A stretch of 36,483 bases of DNA from Akkermansiaceae bacterium. Lineage in GTDB: Bacteria > Verrucomicrobiota > Verrucomicrobiia > Verrucomicrobiales > Akkermansiaceae. Position numbers and translations under genes: made by a program. Position 1 is the first letter of the stretch. Each line of letters begins with the position of its first letter. The stretch spans positions 1 to 36,483 of the forward strand of contig JANXMQ010000176.1 of assembly GCA_025354565.1 (NCBI GenBank). The letters are read 5' to 3'. Shown one piece after another: positions 17,235 through 28,115 of the stretch. A model generated the notes under the pieces. That model had not been told where the DNA came from and did no database searches. It saw only the letters and a program-made list of their open reading frames with translations.

Positions 17235-18059
17235 ATGCACACCCTTCCCGCCCCGCCCGTGCCTTCCGCGATCTTGTCGTTTGATTTCGATGGAACCTTG
17301 CATTTCTCCGGTGAAAGCCCGCCGGTGCCAGCCGATTTTTTCGAGATCGTCCGCAAGTTGCGCGAGGAACAGGGCGTGGTCTGGGGCATTAACACGGGGC
17401 GCTCGATGCCGCAGATGGTAGAGGGATTCATCGAGAGCCAGTTTCCCTTTCTGCCAGATTGGGTGGTGGCCCGCGAGCGTGAGATTTACTTCCCTAACAA
17501 TTTTGGGCGCTGGTTGCCGCACTCGGAGTGGAATCGGCGCTGTGAAAAGGAAATTCACGCACTCTTCAAGCACTCCCGAAAGCTGCTTAAAAAAATCCGC
17601 CAGGAGATCGAGCAATCCACCGGGGCGCAATGGCTGGAAATGGCTGGCGAGCCGGCCGGGATCATTTCCCAATCGGAAGAGGAGATGGAATGGATCGTCG
17701 GGCGTCTCGAAACAATCATTGCCGCCGAGCCACATCTGGCCTGGCAGCGGAATTCGATCTACCTGCGCTTCGGCCACCGGGATTTTCAAAAAGGCAGCAG
17801 CCTGAGCCAGATCGCCAAGCACTACGGCCTAACCGCCGCGCGCTGCTTTGCCATTGGCGATAGCCACAACGACCTGGAAATGCTCGATCCCGCGAACGCC
17901 GCAATGACGGCCTGCCCCGCGAACGCCATCGCCGAGGTCCGGGAAAAAATCGCCGCAACCGGTGGCTTGATCGCCCGTGCAGCCCATGGCTACGGCTCCA
18001 TCGAGGCGCTCTACCACTACTTCGGCGGGGGTCAAATTGAGGGAAATTCACCCAGCTAA
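17235..18059 (+). CDS. HAD-superfamily hydrolase (Cof/sucrose-phosphatase type)
   Basis: 274 aa. HAD motif I is DFDGTL (residues 17-22, nucleophile Asp17 and acid Asp19), motif II is near 'GINTGRS', the Lys of motif III is probably in 'DFQKGSSL', and motif IV is GDSHNDLEML with Asp209. The cap-like region between motifs II and III is of the C2 type. Such enzymes dephosphorylate sugar phosphates or similar small metabolites; the substrate cannot be read from the sequence. It is cytosolic, with no signal. Its start is the ATG at 17235. Confidence 0.88.
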   Translation: MHTLPAPPVPSAILSFDFDGTLHFSGESPPVPADFFEIVRKLREEQGVVWGINTGRSMPQMVEGFIESQFPFLPDWVVAREREIYFPNNFGRWLPHSEWNRRCEKEIHALFKHSRKLLKKIRQEIEQSTGAQWLEMAGEPAGIISQSEEEMEWIVGRLETIIAAEPHLAWQRNSIYLRFGHRDFQKGSSLSQIAKHYGLTAARCFAIGDSHNDLEMLDPANAAMTACPANAIAEVREKIAATGGLIARAAHGYGSIEALYHYFGGGQIEGNSPS

Positions 18060-18085
18060 AATTAATTATTTACAAAGCCGAAATA

Positions 18086-18193
18086 ATGTCTCAAGTTCCC
18101 ATCAGCCTCGCGCGTGCGGCAGGCAAATCGGGTTCCGGGGGGAAACCAGTTTGCCATCAATGCCGCCACCCCAGCGAGAGGGGATATGTATAA
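18086..18193 (+). CDS. Possible 35-aa protein with a CxxC motif
   Basis: An ATG at 18086 opens a 36-codon frame ending in TAA at 18191-18193, exactly at the foot of the terminator at 18192-18224. The peptide is basic and Gly/Ser-rich in its middle, with a CHQC pair near residues 23-26 that could be half of a zinc site. The sequence before it is AT-rich (TTATTTACAAAG...AATAATG) and could be promoter or leader. The same DNA can form nested helices (GCGGCA/TGCCGC, GGCAAA/TTTGCC, GGTT/AACC), so a structured RNA is an alternative reading. I do not recognise the peptide. Confidence 0.4.
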   Translation: MSQVPISLARAAGKSGSGGKPVCHQCRHPSERGYV

Positions 18194-18230
18194 GGCGCGG
18201 AATTCAGCAATGAATCCGCGCCTTTTCCTT
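18192..18230 (+). terminator. Intrinsic terminator after the HAD gene and small ORF
   Basis: A perfect 10-bp stem (18192-18201 with 18215-18224, AAGGCGCGGA) with a 13-base loop is followed by TTCCTTTTTC on the plus strand. Convergent ureD ends at 18244, so it could also stop that transcript, although the minus-strand T-tract is poor. Confidence 0.75.
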
Positions 18231-18243
18231 TTTCCCGCGATGT

Positions 18244-19152
18244 CTAGCAGAAAATTCGCCCCAAGCCGGGTGGCTTCATGCCCGCAGCGACGTAAAGCAG
18301 CGGGCGCAGGGTTTCGATCAGTTTTCTAGCAGCAAGACTGTCCCGGCAAAGCGCGCGGATCACGGAAACCCCACCTGTCAGCGGGCCGTGGCCAAGATAG
18401 ACCGCGTCACCGCTGAGTGCGTCCAGTTCCGCGGCCGGCCAGTTTTCCGCCAGCTTCCCGGCGACATATACCGAAAGATAATGGGCGGCGGGGAATTTCG
18501 CCCGTAGCGCTTCAAGGCTGTCACCGCCCGGTCGCAGGTCATGGCGTTCGCGGGCGATGAGGGCATCGCCGAGAAACAAATCCAGCTCCCAGCGCAATTG
18601 CTGATAGGCGAAAATTTCGCCCATCGCCACCCGGCCCGGTGCGATCCAATCGAAAAACAACAGGCTGCCCGTCGGGTGAAGATTGATTTTTGTTCGTTGC
18701 ACATGCCGCGCCCCGGCATGCGGGATGAACGGTTCAGGAATCCACTCAAGTGACGCCTTTTCCCCGATGTCGAAATGTTGTGAATTCACCGCCGCTGCTC
18801 CCGAACGGGTGCGATAAACCCGTGACGCTGACGGCGTGCTGAGAACGAGCTTCGCACCGGGTGCGACGTGGATGGTGGCATCCAATATATCGCCGTCGAA
18901 GAATCCGGCGGTGGGATTGACAATGCTTTGCACCAGATGTCCATGGTCGAGATGCGATTTGCTAAGATGGACAGGTGCGCGAAAGCTCTGCTCTGAGATA
19001 TAGGGAACGCCATCCGCCCGGCACTCGCAGCGGAGATGCAAGTGGCCGGAGAGCGAGGTGCCGGAAACCGGGAGCGCGGAATTCATTCCGTGCGGGTCGG
19101 TGGCTACGGGCGGAATCAATTCCGCGCTCGAGTTAAATGAACAAATACTCAT
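18244..19152 (-). CDS. ureD: Urease accessory protein UreD (UreH)
   Basis: 302 aa. UreD is the scaffold that binds apo-urease and recruits UreF and UreG for nickel insertion. Features: '[18 protein letters not shown]', '[19 protein letters not shown]', '[24 protein letters not shown]' and '[13 protein letters not shown]'. These match the family in order and spacing. The start is an ATG at 19152 that overlaps the end of ureG by 20 bases. A later ATG at 19086 begins a more conserved stretch and is possible. It is the last gene of the operon. Confidence 0.9.
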   Translation of the reverse strand: MSICSFNSSAELIPPVATDPHGMNSALPVSGTSLSGHLHLRCECRADGVPYISEQSFRAPVHLSKSHLDHGHLVQSIVNPTAGFFDGDILDATIHVAPGAKLVLSTPSASRVYRTRSGAAAVNSQHFDIGEKASLEWIPEPFIPHAGARHVQRTKINLHPTGSLLFFDWIAPGRVAMGEIFAYQQLRWELDLFLGDALIARERHDLRPGGDSLEALRAKFPAAHYLSVYVAGKLAENWPAAELDALSGDAVYLGHGPLTGGVSVIRALCRDSLAARKLIETLRPLLYVAAGMKPPGLGRIFC

Positions 19153-19777
19153 GCTTTAACCATGATAGCAGATCATCTTTCCCCTTCTCCGACTTAAGAT
19201 CCGCGAACAGGAAGGGTCTGCTGCCACGCTGCATTTCCGCATCGCGGGCCATCACCTCAAGGTCGGCTCCGACATAGGGGGCTAGTTCGGTTTTATTAAT
19301 TAGCAGAAGATCGCTGGTGCGAATCGCGGGACCACCTTTGCGCGGGATTTTATCACCTTCCGCCACGTCGATGACATAGATATAGGCATCGACCAACTCT
19401 GGGGAAAAAGTGGCTGATAGATTATCCCCGCCGCTTTCTATCAGGATGAGTTTCAGCTCCGGGTGACGGTTTTCCAAGTCGATCACCGCCGCCATGTTCA
19501 TGCTGGTGTCATCACGGATCGCCGTGTGCGGGCATCCTCCGGTTTCCACTCCAATGACCCGATCCGCCGGCAGGACGCCCGCGCGAAGGAGAAACTCGGC
19601 ATCCTCACGGGTGTAGATATCGTTAGTGATCACAGCTAACGATATTTCATCCTTGAGCCACTGGCTGAGGCGGAGCACACACATCGTTTTCCCCGAACCA
19701 ACGGGACCACCGACGCCGAGGCGGAAGGGGCGTTGTTTCGAATCAGGAGATGAAGAGTCGGTGGTTGGCGCGGGCAT
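19133..19777 (-). CDS. ureG: Urease accessory GTPase UreG
   Basis: 214 aa, normal length. UreG is the nickel-binding GTPase that drives metal delivery to urease. P-loop GPVGSGKT (residues 24-31), '[15 protein letters not shown]', the metal-binding Cys-Pro-His in '[15 protein letters not shown]', and '[18 protein letters not shown]' are present, as is '[17 protein letters not shown]' (NKTE, G4-like). It overlaps ureF by 35 bases and is followed by overlapping ureD. No ureE, ureA, ureB or ureC is present in the window. Confidence 0.97.
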   Translation of the reverse strand: MPAPTTDSSSPDSKQRPFRLGVGGPVGSGKTMCVLRLSQWLKDEISLAVITNDIYTREDAEFLLRAGVLPADRVIGVETGGCPHTAIRDDTSMNMAAVIDLENRHPELKLILIESGGDNLSATFSPELVDAYIYVIDVAEGDKIPRKGGPAIRTSDLLLINKTELAPYVGADLEVMARDAEMQRGSRPFLFADLKSEKGKDDLLSWLKHEYLFI

Positions 19778-20406
19778 GGCGGAGTGAGGCGATTTCTAGA
19801 AGAGGATTGAACCAGCCGTCGGCTTCATGGGAAAGCGCGGCGTCGATTTTTTCACCCAGCCTAACCAGTGTGCGGCGGGAAATTTGCTGGCAGGACGTCT
19901 GGCCGATCCGCATGAGTTTCATGGATGCAGCGGTCAGACCGGCGATGGATTGGAATGCAAAAGCTCGCGCGGCCTGCGCCAGCGGCAAGCTCGAAAGTTC
20001 CAGCGCGGTGACGACGAGATGATGGCTGCGCGGGGAAATTTTCCGTTGATGGAGGATCAGGGGTGAAGGATCGAGCAGGGCTAACAAATCCAGCCGTTGC
20101 GAGCCGATCCGACGCGAGGCATCGCGGAGTTCAGAAGGAATTCGCCATGCATCCAGTTCGGTGTCCAACGCGAAGAGTTCGTCACTGTCCTGGGCAACGG
20201 CGGCGGCATGGGCGCGGGCGAAGAATGGCAGCTCAAAAGTCAGAAGCGCGGGCAGGATTTGTTTTTCGAGGAAATTTTCGAGATCCGTCGCCGTGGTGAT
20301 GACCCCCGCCTCGACGAGTTCCTCCAGCCCGAACGAGTGGGCATAGGCACCCGAGGGGTAGGCGGTATCGTTGGCTTGGAGCAGCCAAAGCATGGGATCG
20401 GCGGGC

Positions 20407-20417
<11 letters not shown>
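19743..20417 (-). CDS. ureF: Urease accessory protein UreF
   Basis: 224 aa from the ATG at 20417, which lies inside the last 11 bases of the FHA-MoxR gene. UreF bridges UreD and UreG and acts as a GTPase-controlling factor. The conserved opening '[23 protein letters not shown]' is clear, followed by the all-helical body and the '[20 protein letters not shown]' tail. The frame is open farther upstream into the neighbouring gene, without similarity. The coupling to moxR is unexpected and suggests the urease maturation genes are cotranscribed with an envelope/MoxR operon. Confidence 0.93.
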
Positions 20418-21831
<1,414 letters not shown>

Positions 21832-21838
21832 GATGATG

Positions 21839-22531
21839 TTAGTGTTTCGTTAGATCGATGCTGCCAAGGTCGCGCGGGGTGTCTGCGATGCGTAAGTTGC
21901 CCAGCGCGGGAAGCTGGCGGTGGGTGAGAAATGGCAGCCCGGCCCCACGCGGTGCCTCTTCCCGATAGAGGTGGCGGGTGTGAACCATTTGCCACTCATC
22001 GTCCGCTTCGTGCAGCTCGATGATTTCCAAGCGGCGCAGACAGGCATCGAGTTTTTCACCCGAGCCGCGCAGGATTTGGCCATCGCGGATGCGCTCGACG
22101 AACACCAAGGCAACCTCGCCGTCGATGCCGGTCCGGTGCATGACGCGCCGGTTGAAAAACGAATCCGCCTTCGCCACGCCAGCCTCCAGATGTTTGGCTC
22201 GGTCATCTGGCAACTTCGCATTTTCTCCCAAGGAGAGACCCTCGATCACTTGGCCATCGCGAGTGACCAAGACCAGATCGAAGCGGCCTACCGGCAAGTT
22301 AGGAAAGCGGAATCCCAGTCCAGCCGCATCCAGCACCGCCAAATAGACACGGCTGCGGTCGCGCTCGACGGCGATGGCGTGGGTCAGCACGGCCCCGGTT
22401 ATTTTACCCAAAATCAGGCCCGTATCTGAGTCAGCCGGCTTGGTGTAGATACGTCCTGGGCCGTCCGCTCGGGAGAGAGGGGAGACGGCCGCCAATAGCG
22501 CGACTAACAGAATTAAGGTTTTGCCGCCCAT
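21839..22531 (-). CDS. Secreted protein of unknown function in the MoxR operon
   Basis: About 230 aa from an ATG at 22531, chosen because it opens a signal peptide (GGKTLILLVALLAAVSPLSRADG). It overlaps the upstream TPR gene by 19 bases. The mature protein has beta-rich stretches: 'VYLAVLDAAGLGFRFPNLPVGRFDLVLVTRDG' resembles a carboxypeptidase-regulatory-like or transthyretin-like fold, with the P-x-G-x-F/Y-D/E type turn. No catalytic motif. It was probably exported to the periplasm, working with the neighbouring envelope proteins (inference from position). Confidence 0.65.
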   Translation of the reverse strand: MGGKTLILLVALLAAVSPLSRADGPGRIYTKPADSDTGLILGKITGAVLTHAIAVERDRSRVYLAVLDAAGLGFRFPNLPVGRFDLVLVTRDGQVIEGLSLGENAKLPDDRAKHLEAGVAKADSFFNRRVMHRTGIDGEVALVFVERIRDGQILRGSGEKLDACLRRLEIIELHEADDEWQMVHTRHLYREEAPRGAGLPFLTHRQLPALGNLRIADTPRDLGSIDLTKH

Positions 22532-24519
22532 AATTTCGCCGCATCGGCGCGTTCGTGTTTCGGATAGTCTTTCACCAGTGAATTCCAAATTTTCCGGGCC
22601 TCGTCCTTGCGCTTGAGTTCATAGAGCGCGCGTGCCTGCCAGAACAGCACCTCGATTTCCTCCGGCGATCCGGGGCGGATTCTGAGGCTGGTTTCCAAGT
22701 CCTGCAAGGCGCGCGCCCAATCCTCCGCTAAGAACATTACCCTTGCCCGCCAGAGCAATTGGTCGCCCTCCATCCGCGCCATCGGACGCTGGCGTTCCCA
22801 CTCGTCGAGTTTCTCGCGAGCCTCATCGAGATGTCTGCCATTCACCAGATCCTCCAAGGCCAACGAGTGCGAGCGGTCGATCACCGGGGCTTTCCGATCC
22901 GTTGCCTCATGGTCGGGAACCGCATCCGCGAAACACTTGGCCGCAGCCTCGATGTGACCGTTGAGAAGCTGATAGTCACCCAAGCGGATTTGGGCCATGC
23001 GGGTGAGATTCCGGTCGCCGCCCTTGCTCAATTTCTCAACCAAGCCGACGATCATTGGATCATTGAGCGAAAAAACCCGGAGATCGAGTTCCAGCAAGTC
23101 CGCGTCTCTGCCCAGTGCCGCGCGGGCCGGAGCTGGGAGTCCTAACAACCTTTCTAAGGCCACCTTCGGCTCATGTTTCGCGGCTTCCCGGATTGCCAGC
23201 GTCATTGCCTGCGACCACAAGCCCGACGCAGGTTTTGCGACTGTTAGCCAGGCCTCTGCCCAGCGCGCGGCCTTGGCTGGCGGGAGGAAATCCTTGGCGA
23301 GGACGAAACCGGCTTTCCGCAAAGGTTCGGCCATGATGGCGGGATTTTCGGCATCTAGCAATTCTGTGAAATGCTCCAATTGCCGGTCGTTGTTCACCGA
23401 GTCCTCATCCATTTTCTGCGGGATCATGAGTGTCCGTTGGCCTTGGATAAGTCGCCCGCCATTGCGCCAACGCAGAATCACCCGCGCGGGTTCAAGGCTC
23501 ATCCACAAGCGCCGGATTTCCAAGCCGCTGTCCACTTTGCCATCCGGCCACACCCACTCCGCCTGCCAGCCATCGCCGGGTTTGGCGACGCTGCATTTCA
23601 CCCGCACATACCACTCGCCGCCGTAGCCGAGGTAGCTTTCTGCCTCCAGCGTGCCTAACGGAACCGGCGCACCGTCGCTGGACTCGATGTCCCCGACCTT
23701 GACCTGCCCTGGATGCACCCAGGCATCCGGCGGCACGGTGCCGAATTTTCCATCACGCTCCCAGCCAAACGCCATCGCCGCCGGGGCCTCGATGACGGCG
23801 TGATCATACTCGACTGGCGTAAGACCCTTCGGCACCGACACCTTGGCCATCGGCGCTTTTTCCGGATTGAGCGGTGGCGCCTGCTTGCCCTGCCATTTTA
23901 GCGCGGCGCGGCCGTCCACAGTGATATAGGACACCGCATCTGATAGAGTGTAAAATTTAATCTCTCCGCTTCCGCCGGTCTTCAAGAGGCCGGTGTAACG
24001 ACTGAGGAAATGATCAGCATCGCCCAAGGGATTCCCGCCATGGAAAATCCAAGGGACAAAGACCACACCATCAACCGCCGGAGATTTGCTCCATGCCGCC
24101 TGCCAGCCGCCGAACGTGAAAATGTCTGCACCAGCTGGCAGTCGTCGGATTTCTAACATTAGGCTCCGTTTCGCCGCAAACGAGCGGAGGCGCACGGCCG
24201 AGTTGCCGCCGAAATAAAGCGTCGCCCCCTCGCCCGGCAGGGCTTCCGCCAGGACTAACAGCGTGCGTCCGGTTCCCCGCCAGATGGCGTCCAGTGCGAT
24301 TTCCTTGCCGTCCGTTCCTAACAAAACTACATCGCGCATGTCGGGCCGCCCGCCGCCGAAGTCCGGCATCCGGATTTCCCATCCTGCTTCGGCGGCATCC
24401 GCTGCGGTCGCCGGGTGGAGCGCGACCCGATACGGCGCACCCGCGATGGCCCAACCGGGTGGCGAGGCGGTGGCTTGGGCCAGCGCGGCTAACAGAAGTA
24501 AGCCAGGCACCCGGATCAT
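22513..24519 (-). CDS. Secreted TPR-containing protein
   Basis: 668 aa. Signal peptide MIRVPGLLLLAALAQATAS. The N-terminal ~110 residues ('YRVALHPATA', 'LLVLAEALPGEGATLYFGG') resemble DUF2341-like carbohydrate-binding/concanavalin folds. The centre is beta-rich, and residues about 510-668 hold tetratricopeptide-like helical pairs ('AQIRLGDYQLLNGHIEAAAKCFADA', 'LLWRARVMFLAEDWARALQDLETSLRIRPG', 'ARALYELKRKDEARKIW'). TPRs mediate protein contacts. Its ATG overlaps the stop of the gene at 24516 (ATGA), so translation is coupled. The function is unknown, but the setting suggests an envelope complex served by the MoxR ATPase. Confidence 0.75.
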   Translation of the reverse strand: MIRVPGLLLLAALAQATASPPGWAIAGAPYRVALHPATAADAAEAGWEIRMPDFGGGRPDMRDVVLLGTDGKEIALDAIWRGTGRTLLVLAEALPGEGATLYFGGNSAVRLRSFAAKRSLMLEIRRLPAGADIFTFGGWQAAWSKSPAVDGVVFVPWIFHGGNPLGDADHFLSRYTGLLKTGGSGEIKFYTLSDAVSYITVDGRAALKWQGKQAPPLNPEKAPMAKVSVPKGLTPVEYDHAVIEAPAAMAFGWERDGKFGTVPPDAWVHPGQVKVGDIESSDGAPVPLGTLEAESYLGYGGEWYVRVKCSVAKPGDGWQAEWVWPDGKVDSGLEIRRLWMSLEPARVILRWRNGGRLIQGQRTLMIPQKMDEDSVNNDRQLEHFTELLDAENPAIMAEPLRKAGFVLAKDFLPPAKAARWAEAWLTVAKPASGLWSQAMTLAIREAAKHEPKVALERLLGLPAPARAALGRDADLLELDLRVFSLNDPMIVGLVEKLSKGGDRNLTRMAQIRLGDYQLLNGHIEAAAKCFADAVPDHEATDRKAPVIDRSHSLALEDLVNGRHLDEAREKLDEWERQRPMARMEGDQLLWRARVMFLAEDWARALQDLETSLRIRPGSPEEIEVLFWQARALYELKRKDEARKIWNSLVKDYPKHERADAAKLWAAKP

Positions 24520-27500
24520 GGCGTGTCGAGGGCGCGGAAATAATCATCCACGGGTTGTTGGAATCCCGCGGGCACTGCGGCATCGGCTCCGCCGGGCAGG
24601 CGTTTTTCCCCGACGAAGCGCCCGCCCGCGCCGCCATCCAACACCGTGACATTGGTCGTCGAGCCGCCCTCTCCAAGCTTGCGCAGCCCGGCGACGATCC
24701 GGCGGTGCAGGGCTTCATAATCCGCCAGTCGCCCGTTTTTCAGGGCCTCACGGGATTCATCCATAAGCCTCGCCACTTCCGGCAGCGGTCCGGTACGCAG
24801 ATAGAACAGGCGGGCGGTCGCGTAGCTTTTCGCCGCTTGTTGCGAAAGCAGCGCCTGCTCCGCGGCGAGCGCGTTGTTGAGCATCTGGTCGGGAGATTTG
24901 ACCGTCCTCAGTGGCGCGTCGCCATCCATGCCGGTGCGCTGGCTCGCGCCGCCCGCTTTGCCGCCGCCGGTCGCCTTGGCATCCGCGGGTGGGCCGTCGT
25001 CCTGGATCTGGCCTTTTTGCTGTGGATCATTGGTCCGCCGTGCATCGATCGAACTGCCTTCCAAATGATCCGCGCGTTGGTTCACCATTTCACCGCTCGA
25101 TTCGCCTTCGCGGCCACCGCTGGAACGCCCGGTTTGCTCGTTTTTGTTAGGTGGCGTGTTGCCGGATTTTCCCTGCGCGTTGAAGCCGGGCATCGGCCCG
25201 TCGGCGACTTCCCAGCCATTCGCGGGGTTGACGGCGAATGCGTTGTTAGAGGCGGCGTCCTGAACCTGATCTTCCAGCCCTTCCTGTTTTTTGAGCAGGT
25301 CGCCCACGAGATCCGTGAACGAATCCGGCAAGGGCAAATTGGGAATTACCGGCATCTCGGTGAGGTCGAAATTTTCCATCAGCCACTTGGTTGTCTCGTT
25401 CTTGTCGGGCAACCACATTTCCATATCCGCTGCGGTCTTGGCGGCTTTTTCCAAGGCTGCCAGCAGGCCCTCCTCCTTCTGCACGGCGATCTCGGACGGC
25501 TTCAACTGCCCGGCGGCGGCCTGTTCGGCATCCTGTTGGATCACGTCCTCGAAAATTTTAGTCAACTCCTCGCGCAGCTCATCCATCGGCCTGAGATCCG
25601 GGAGCGCATGGGCGTCTGTTAGCATCTGCTCGATTAGTTTCGCGATCTCCGCTTTTTTTGCTAACAGCTCTTTCGCCACCGCCGCGTCCTCGGGACTGAA
25701 CTCGTTCTTGGCGGCGAGGGCTTTGCTCTTCTCGACCACTGCGCGCTGTTGTTCGGTGAGGGCATCGAGTTTTTCGCGGATGTCCGCAGCGGCTTCCTTC
25801 ACCGAGTCCGCCTTGTCGCCCGCACCGCTGCGCTGGGTGGTGTTCAACATTTCCAAGACCCGCGCCAGATCCACCAACACCTGCTTGCTGGTCGTGGTAG
25901 CGAGGGGAAATGTCTCATTCTCTGACTGCTCTGCGGCACGGGTCATTTGTTCGTAAATTTTCACCTCACCCATCAAGTCCGCCGCTTTGGTTAGGACAGC
26001 TCGGAATGTAGCATCTCCGAGCGATGCGCTCTTCGCACCATCGGCCAGCGCTTGTCGGACCACCCGCGACTCGTCGGCCAAGGCATCCTGATCATTCGCC
26101 AAGGCCGCGCCCTCGCCTTTCGTGGCTTTCAACATTCGCTCGTGCAGGGCTTTTTGCCGGTTGAACAAGGCTTCCACTCTGCCGATCAGATCGCGGACCG
26201 CCGCGCCTGCCGACTCGTCACGGAGATCGGCGGGCAGGCTTTTCAAGCGGGCGAGGATCGCCATTTCTAACGCCTCTCCTTTCGCCAGCGCCGCCTGCCG
26301 TTCCTTGTCTTTGGTGGAAATCCCATCGCGCAGGGCTAACACCGCCTGCGGCATTTCCTTGGCCACCAAACCGCCGAGCACATCGCGCCACGCTGCTGAC
26401 CCGGCGGGGGTACTAGCGATCAGTTGCACCGCCGTTTCCTGCACACGTGACTGGCGTTCCACCAAGGTCGCGACATCGCCCGGGCCATTTTTCAAAATCA
26501 CTCGTGTCGCTTCGAGGTTCGTTTGTTGGAGTCGCAACAGATCGTCCAGACTTCCTAACATCTCGCCCTGCCGGGTATCCGTCGCCCGCTTCAATTCGTC
26601 CGCCGTGACGATCCGCACCACCAGCATCCGGGACAAGCTACGGCCCGGCCCAGTCACGTCATTGGCATCCGTCGCGGAAACACAAAACCATGCCTCGCTC
26701 TCCTCCTTGCCGAGCCAGCGTGAAAGCGGGATGTCGATGACCTGCTTGAACGATGGCAGGCCGGGCTTCCAAGTCTGGATCGCCCGCCCGTCCGGCTTGT
26801 CCGGCGTTCCCCGCCAAACCGTGACATCTGCCAGACCATAATCATCGCTTGCCTCGAAAGTTAGATGCAGCGTGGCGTCCCGGGTGAGCAGCACTTCCTC
26901 CTCGCCGGTCGGCTGGATCAAGCGCACGCGCGGCGCCTCGTCAGCCTTGACGTTGAATACCACGCGGGCTTGGTCTGTTAGGTCGGAAACATCGGTCCAG
27001 CGGGCATTCCACGCGCGGTTGGACATCAACTGACCGCTGAGTTTCCACGACTCGGGTTTATCTAACTGGCTAACCTTCGCCTCGTCATGTTCGACGGCAA
27101 GCTCCTTGACGCCACGGTCAAAAGTCCAGTCCAGCGTCACCTTCGAGCCCGCAGGAATCGCTGGCCACGCGGTGCCTTCCGCGACGCTAACGGATTTTAA
27201 TTTCGTATAAACCGGCGGTACCACCGTGAGCTGGCGGGCCAGCACTTTGGCTGGAGCGCGCACGTCGATTTTTCGCTCGAAGGATCGCGCGTCTTCAGCC
27301 TCGAACCAATAACGCCCGGCTTCGGTCCATTTGAAATTCGCCGTCCACGTCATCGCAGCGCCATCGCGTTTGGCGGCTTGGCGGTCGATCCGGCCTGCGC
27401 CACTCGCCACCACCAGCCAGACCTCGGCGGGCGCCTCACCAGCCAGCGTCACAGTCATCGCAAGTTCCGTGCCACGTGCGACCACGCGATCGCCCGGTGC

Positions 27501-28106
27501 CACGGCCACCACGCGGGTGCGGGTGAGCGGTGCGATTTCGCTGGCGGGCATTAGCACCCGGGCAAGGCGTTGGCGGAATTCCGCGGGCTTGAGCAGGAAA
27601 CACAGGCCGCCTAACAAAATCAACACCCCCGCCGCACCAGCCCAACGCCGCAGCAATTTCCAGTCATAAATCCGCTGCCACGGGATGCCGCGCCAGAGAC
27701 CGGCGAGTTCACCTAACAGCACTCCGCGCCACGGCGAATTTCCCTCCAGTGAGCGATCGAGCTGCACCGCGTTCACCAGCGCGTTGTCGTCGCGCCCGGT
27801 TGCCATTTCCAAGCGCCGGGCCAGCGCCGCGTCATCCAGATGCCACAGCCATGACTTGCAGGCATGGGCCAGCGCGATGGCTAACAGCAAGATAATCCCG
27901 ACGAAGCCAAGCCAGCGGCCCAGCGCGCCGAAATGCAGCCGAGCATCCGCCACCAGCCAGATTGCCATCAGCCCGCCCGCTGCCACCAGTCCGATCGCCA
28001 GCGATGTCAAGCCGCGCCCAAGCTTCAAGGCTCGCCCCGCGCGCTGCAAAATCTCGCGCGGTGACTGGCCTCCGGCCTCGTCGATGACTGATGTTTGATT
28101 CTCCAC
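24516..28106 (-). CDS. Large membrane protein with coiled-coil C-terminal half (DUF4175-like)
   Basis: 1196 aa from a GTG at 28106. Three membrane segments lie near residues 33-55, 65-85 and 150-172 ('GLVAAGGLMAIWLVA', 'LGFVGIILLLAIALAH', 'AGVLILLGGLCFLL'). Residues about 180-520 are a periplasmic beta-rich region with Ig-like character. Residues about 520-960 are helical, Ala/Glu/Lys/Leu-rich and probably coiled-coil. The C-terminal portion is Gly/Asn/Gln-rich and low complexity before a final helix. The layout matches DUF4175-type proteins of MoxR operons. Start: GTG, 9 bases after the upstream stop, with no ATG nearby. The likely role is a scaffold in an envelope complex (inference). Confidence 0.75.
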   Translation of the reverse strand: MENQTSVIDEAGGQSPREILQRAGRALKLGRGLTSLAIGLVAAGGLMAIWLVADARLHFGALGRWLGFVGIILLLAIALAHACKSWLWHLDDAALARRLEMATGRDDNALVNAVQLDRSLEGNSPWRGVLLGELAGLWRGIPWQRIYDWKLLRRWAGAAGVLILLGGLCFLLKPAEFRQRLARVLMPASEIAPLTRTRVVAVAPGDRVVARGTELAMTVTLAGEAPAEVWLVVASGAGRIDRQAAKRDGAAMTWTANFKWTEAGRYWFEAEDARSFERKIDVRAPAKVLARQLTVVPPVYTKLKSVSVAEGTAWPAIPAGSKVTLDWTFDRGVKELAVEHDEAKVSQLDKPESWKLSGQLMSNRAWNARWTDVSDLTDQARVVFNVKADEAPRVRLIQPTGEEEVLLTRDATLHLTFEASDDYGLADVTVWRGTPDKPDGRAIQTWKPGLPSFKQVIDIPLSRWLGKEESEAWFCVSATDANDVTGPGRSLSRMLVVRIVTADELKRATDTRQGEMLGSLDDLLRLQQTNLEATRVILKNGPGDVATLVERQSRVQETAVQLIASTPAGSAAWRDVLGGLVAKEMPQAVLALRDGISTKDKERQAALAKGEALEMAILARLKSLPADLRDESAGAAVRDLIGRVEALFNRQKALHERMLKATKGEGAALANDQDALADESRVVRQALADGAKSASLGDATFRAVLTKAADLMGEVKIYEQMTRAAEQSENETFPLATTTSKQVLVDLARVLEMLNTTQRSGAGDKADSVKEAAADIREKLDALTEQQRAVVEKSKALAAKNEFSPEDAAVAKELLAKKAEIAKLIEQMLTDAHALPDLRPMDELREELTKIFEDVIQQDAEQAAAGQLKPSEIAVQKEEGLLAALEKAAKTAADMEMWLPDKNETTKWLMENFDLTEMPVIPNLPLPDSFTDLVGDLLKKQEGLEDQVQDAASNNAFAVNPANGWEVADGPMPGFNAQGKSGNTPPNKNEQTGRSSGGREGESSGEMVNQRADHLEGSSIDARRTNDPQQKGQIQDDGPPADAKATGGGKAGGASQRTGMDGDAPLRTVKSPDQMLNNALAAEQALLSQQAAKSYATARLFYLRTGPLPEVARLMDESREALKNGRLADYEALHRRIVAGLRKLGEGGSTTNVTVLDGGAGGRFVGEKRLPGGADAAVPAGFQQPVDDYFRALDTP

Positions 28107-28115
28107 CGATGGAAC

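Noticed and set aside
22759-26841. Long open frames on the plus strand opposite the MoxR operon genes
   Set aside because: They are antisense to genes with clear signal peptides, motifs and overlaps. GC-rich codon use leaves the opposite frames open.
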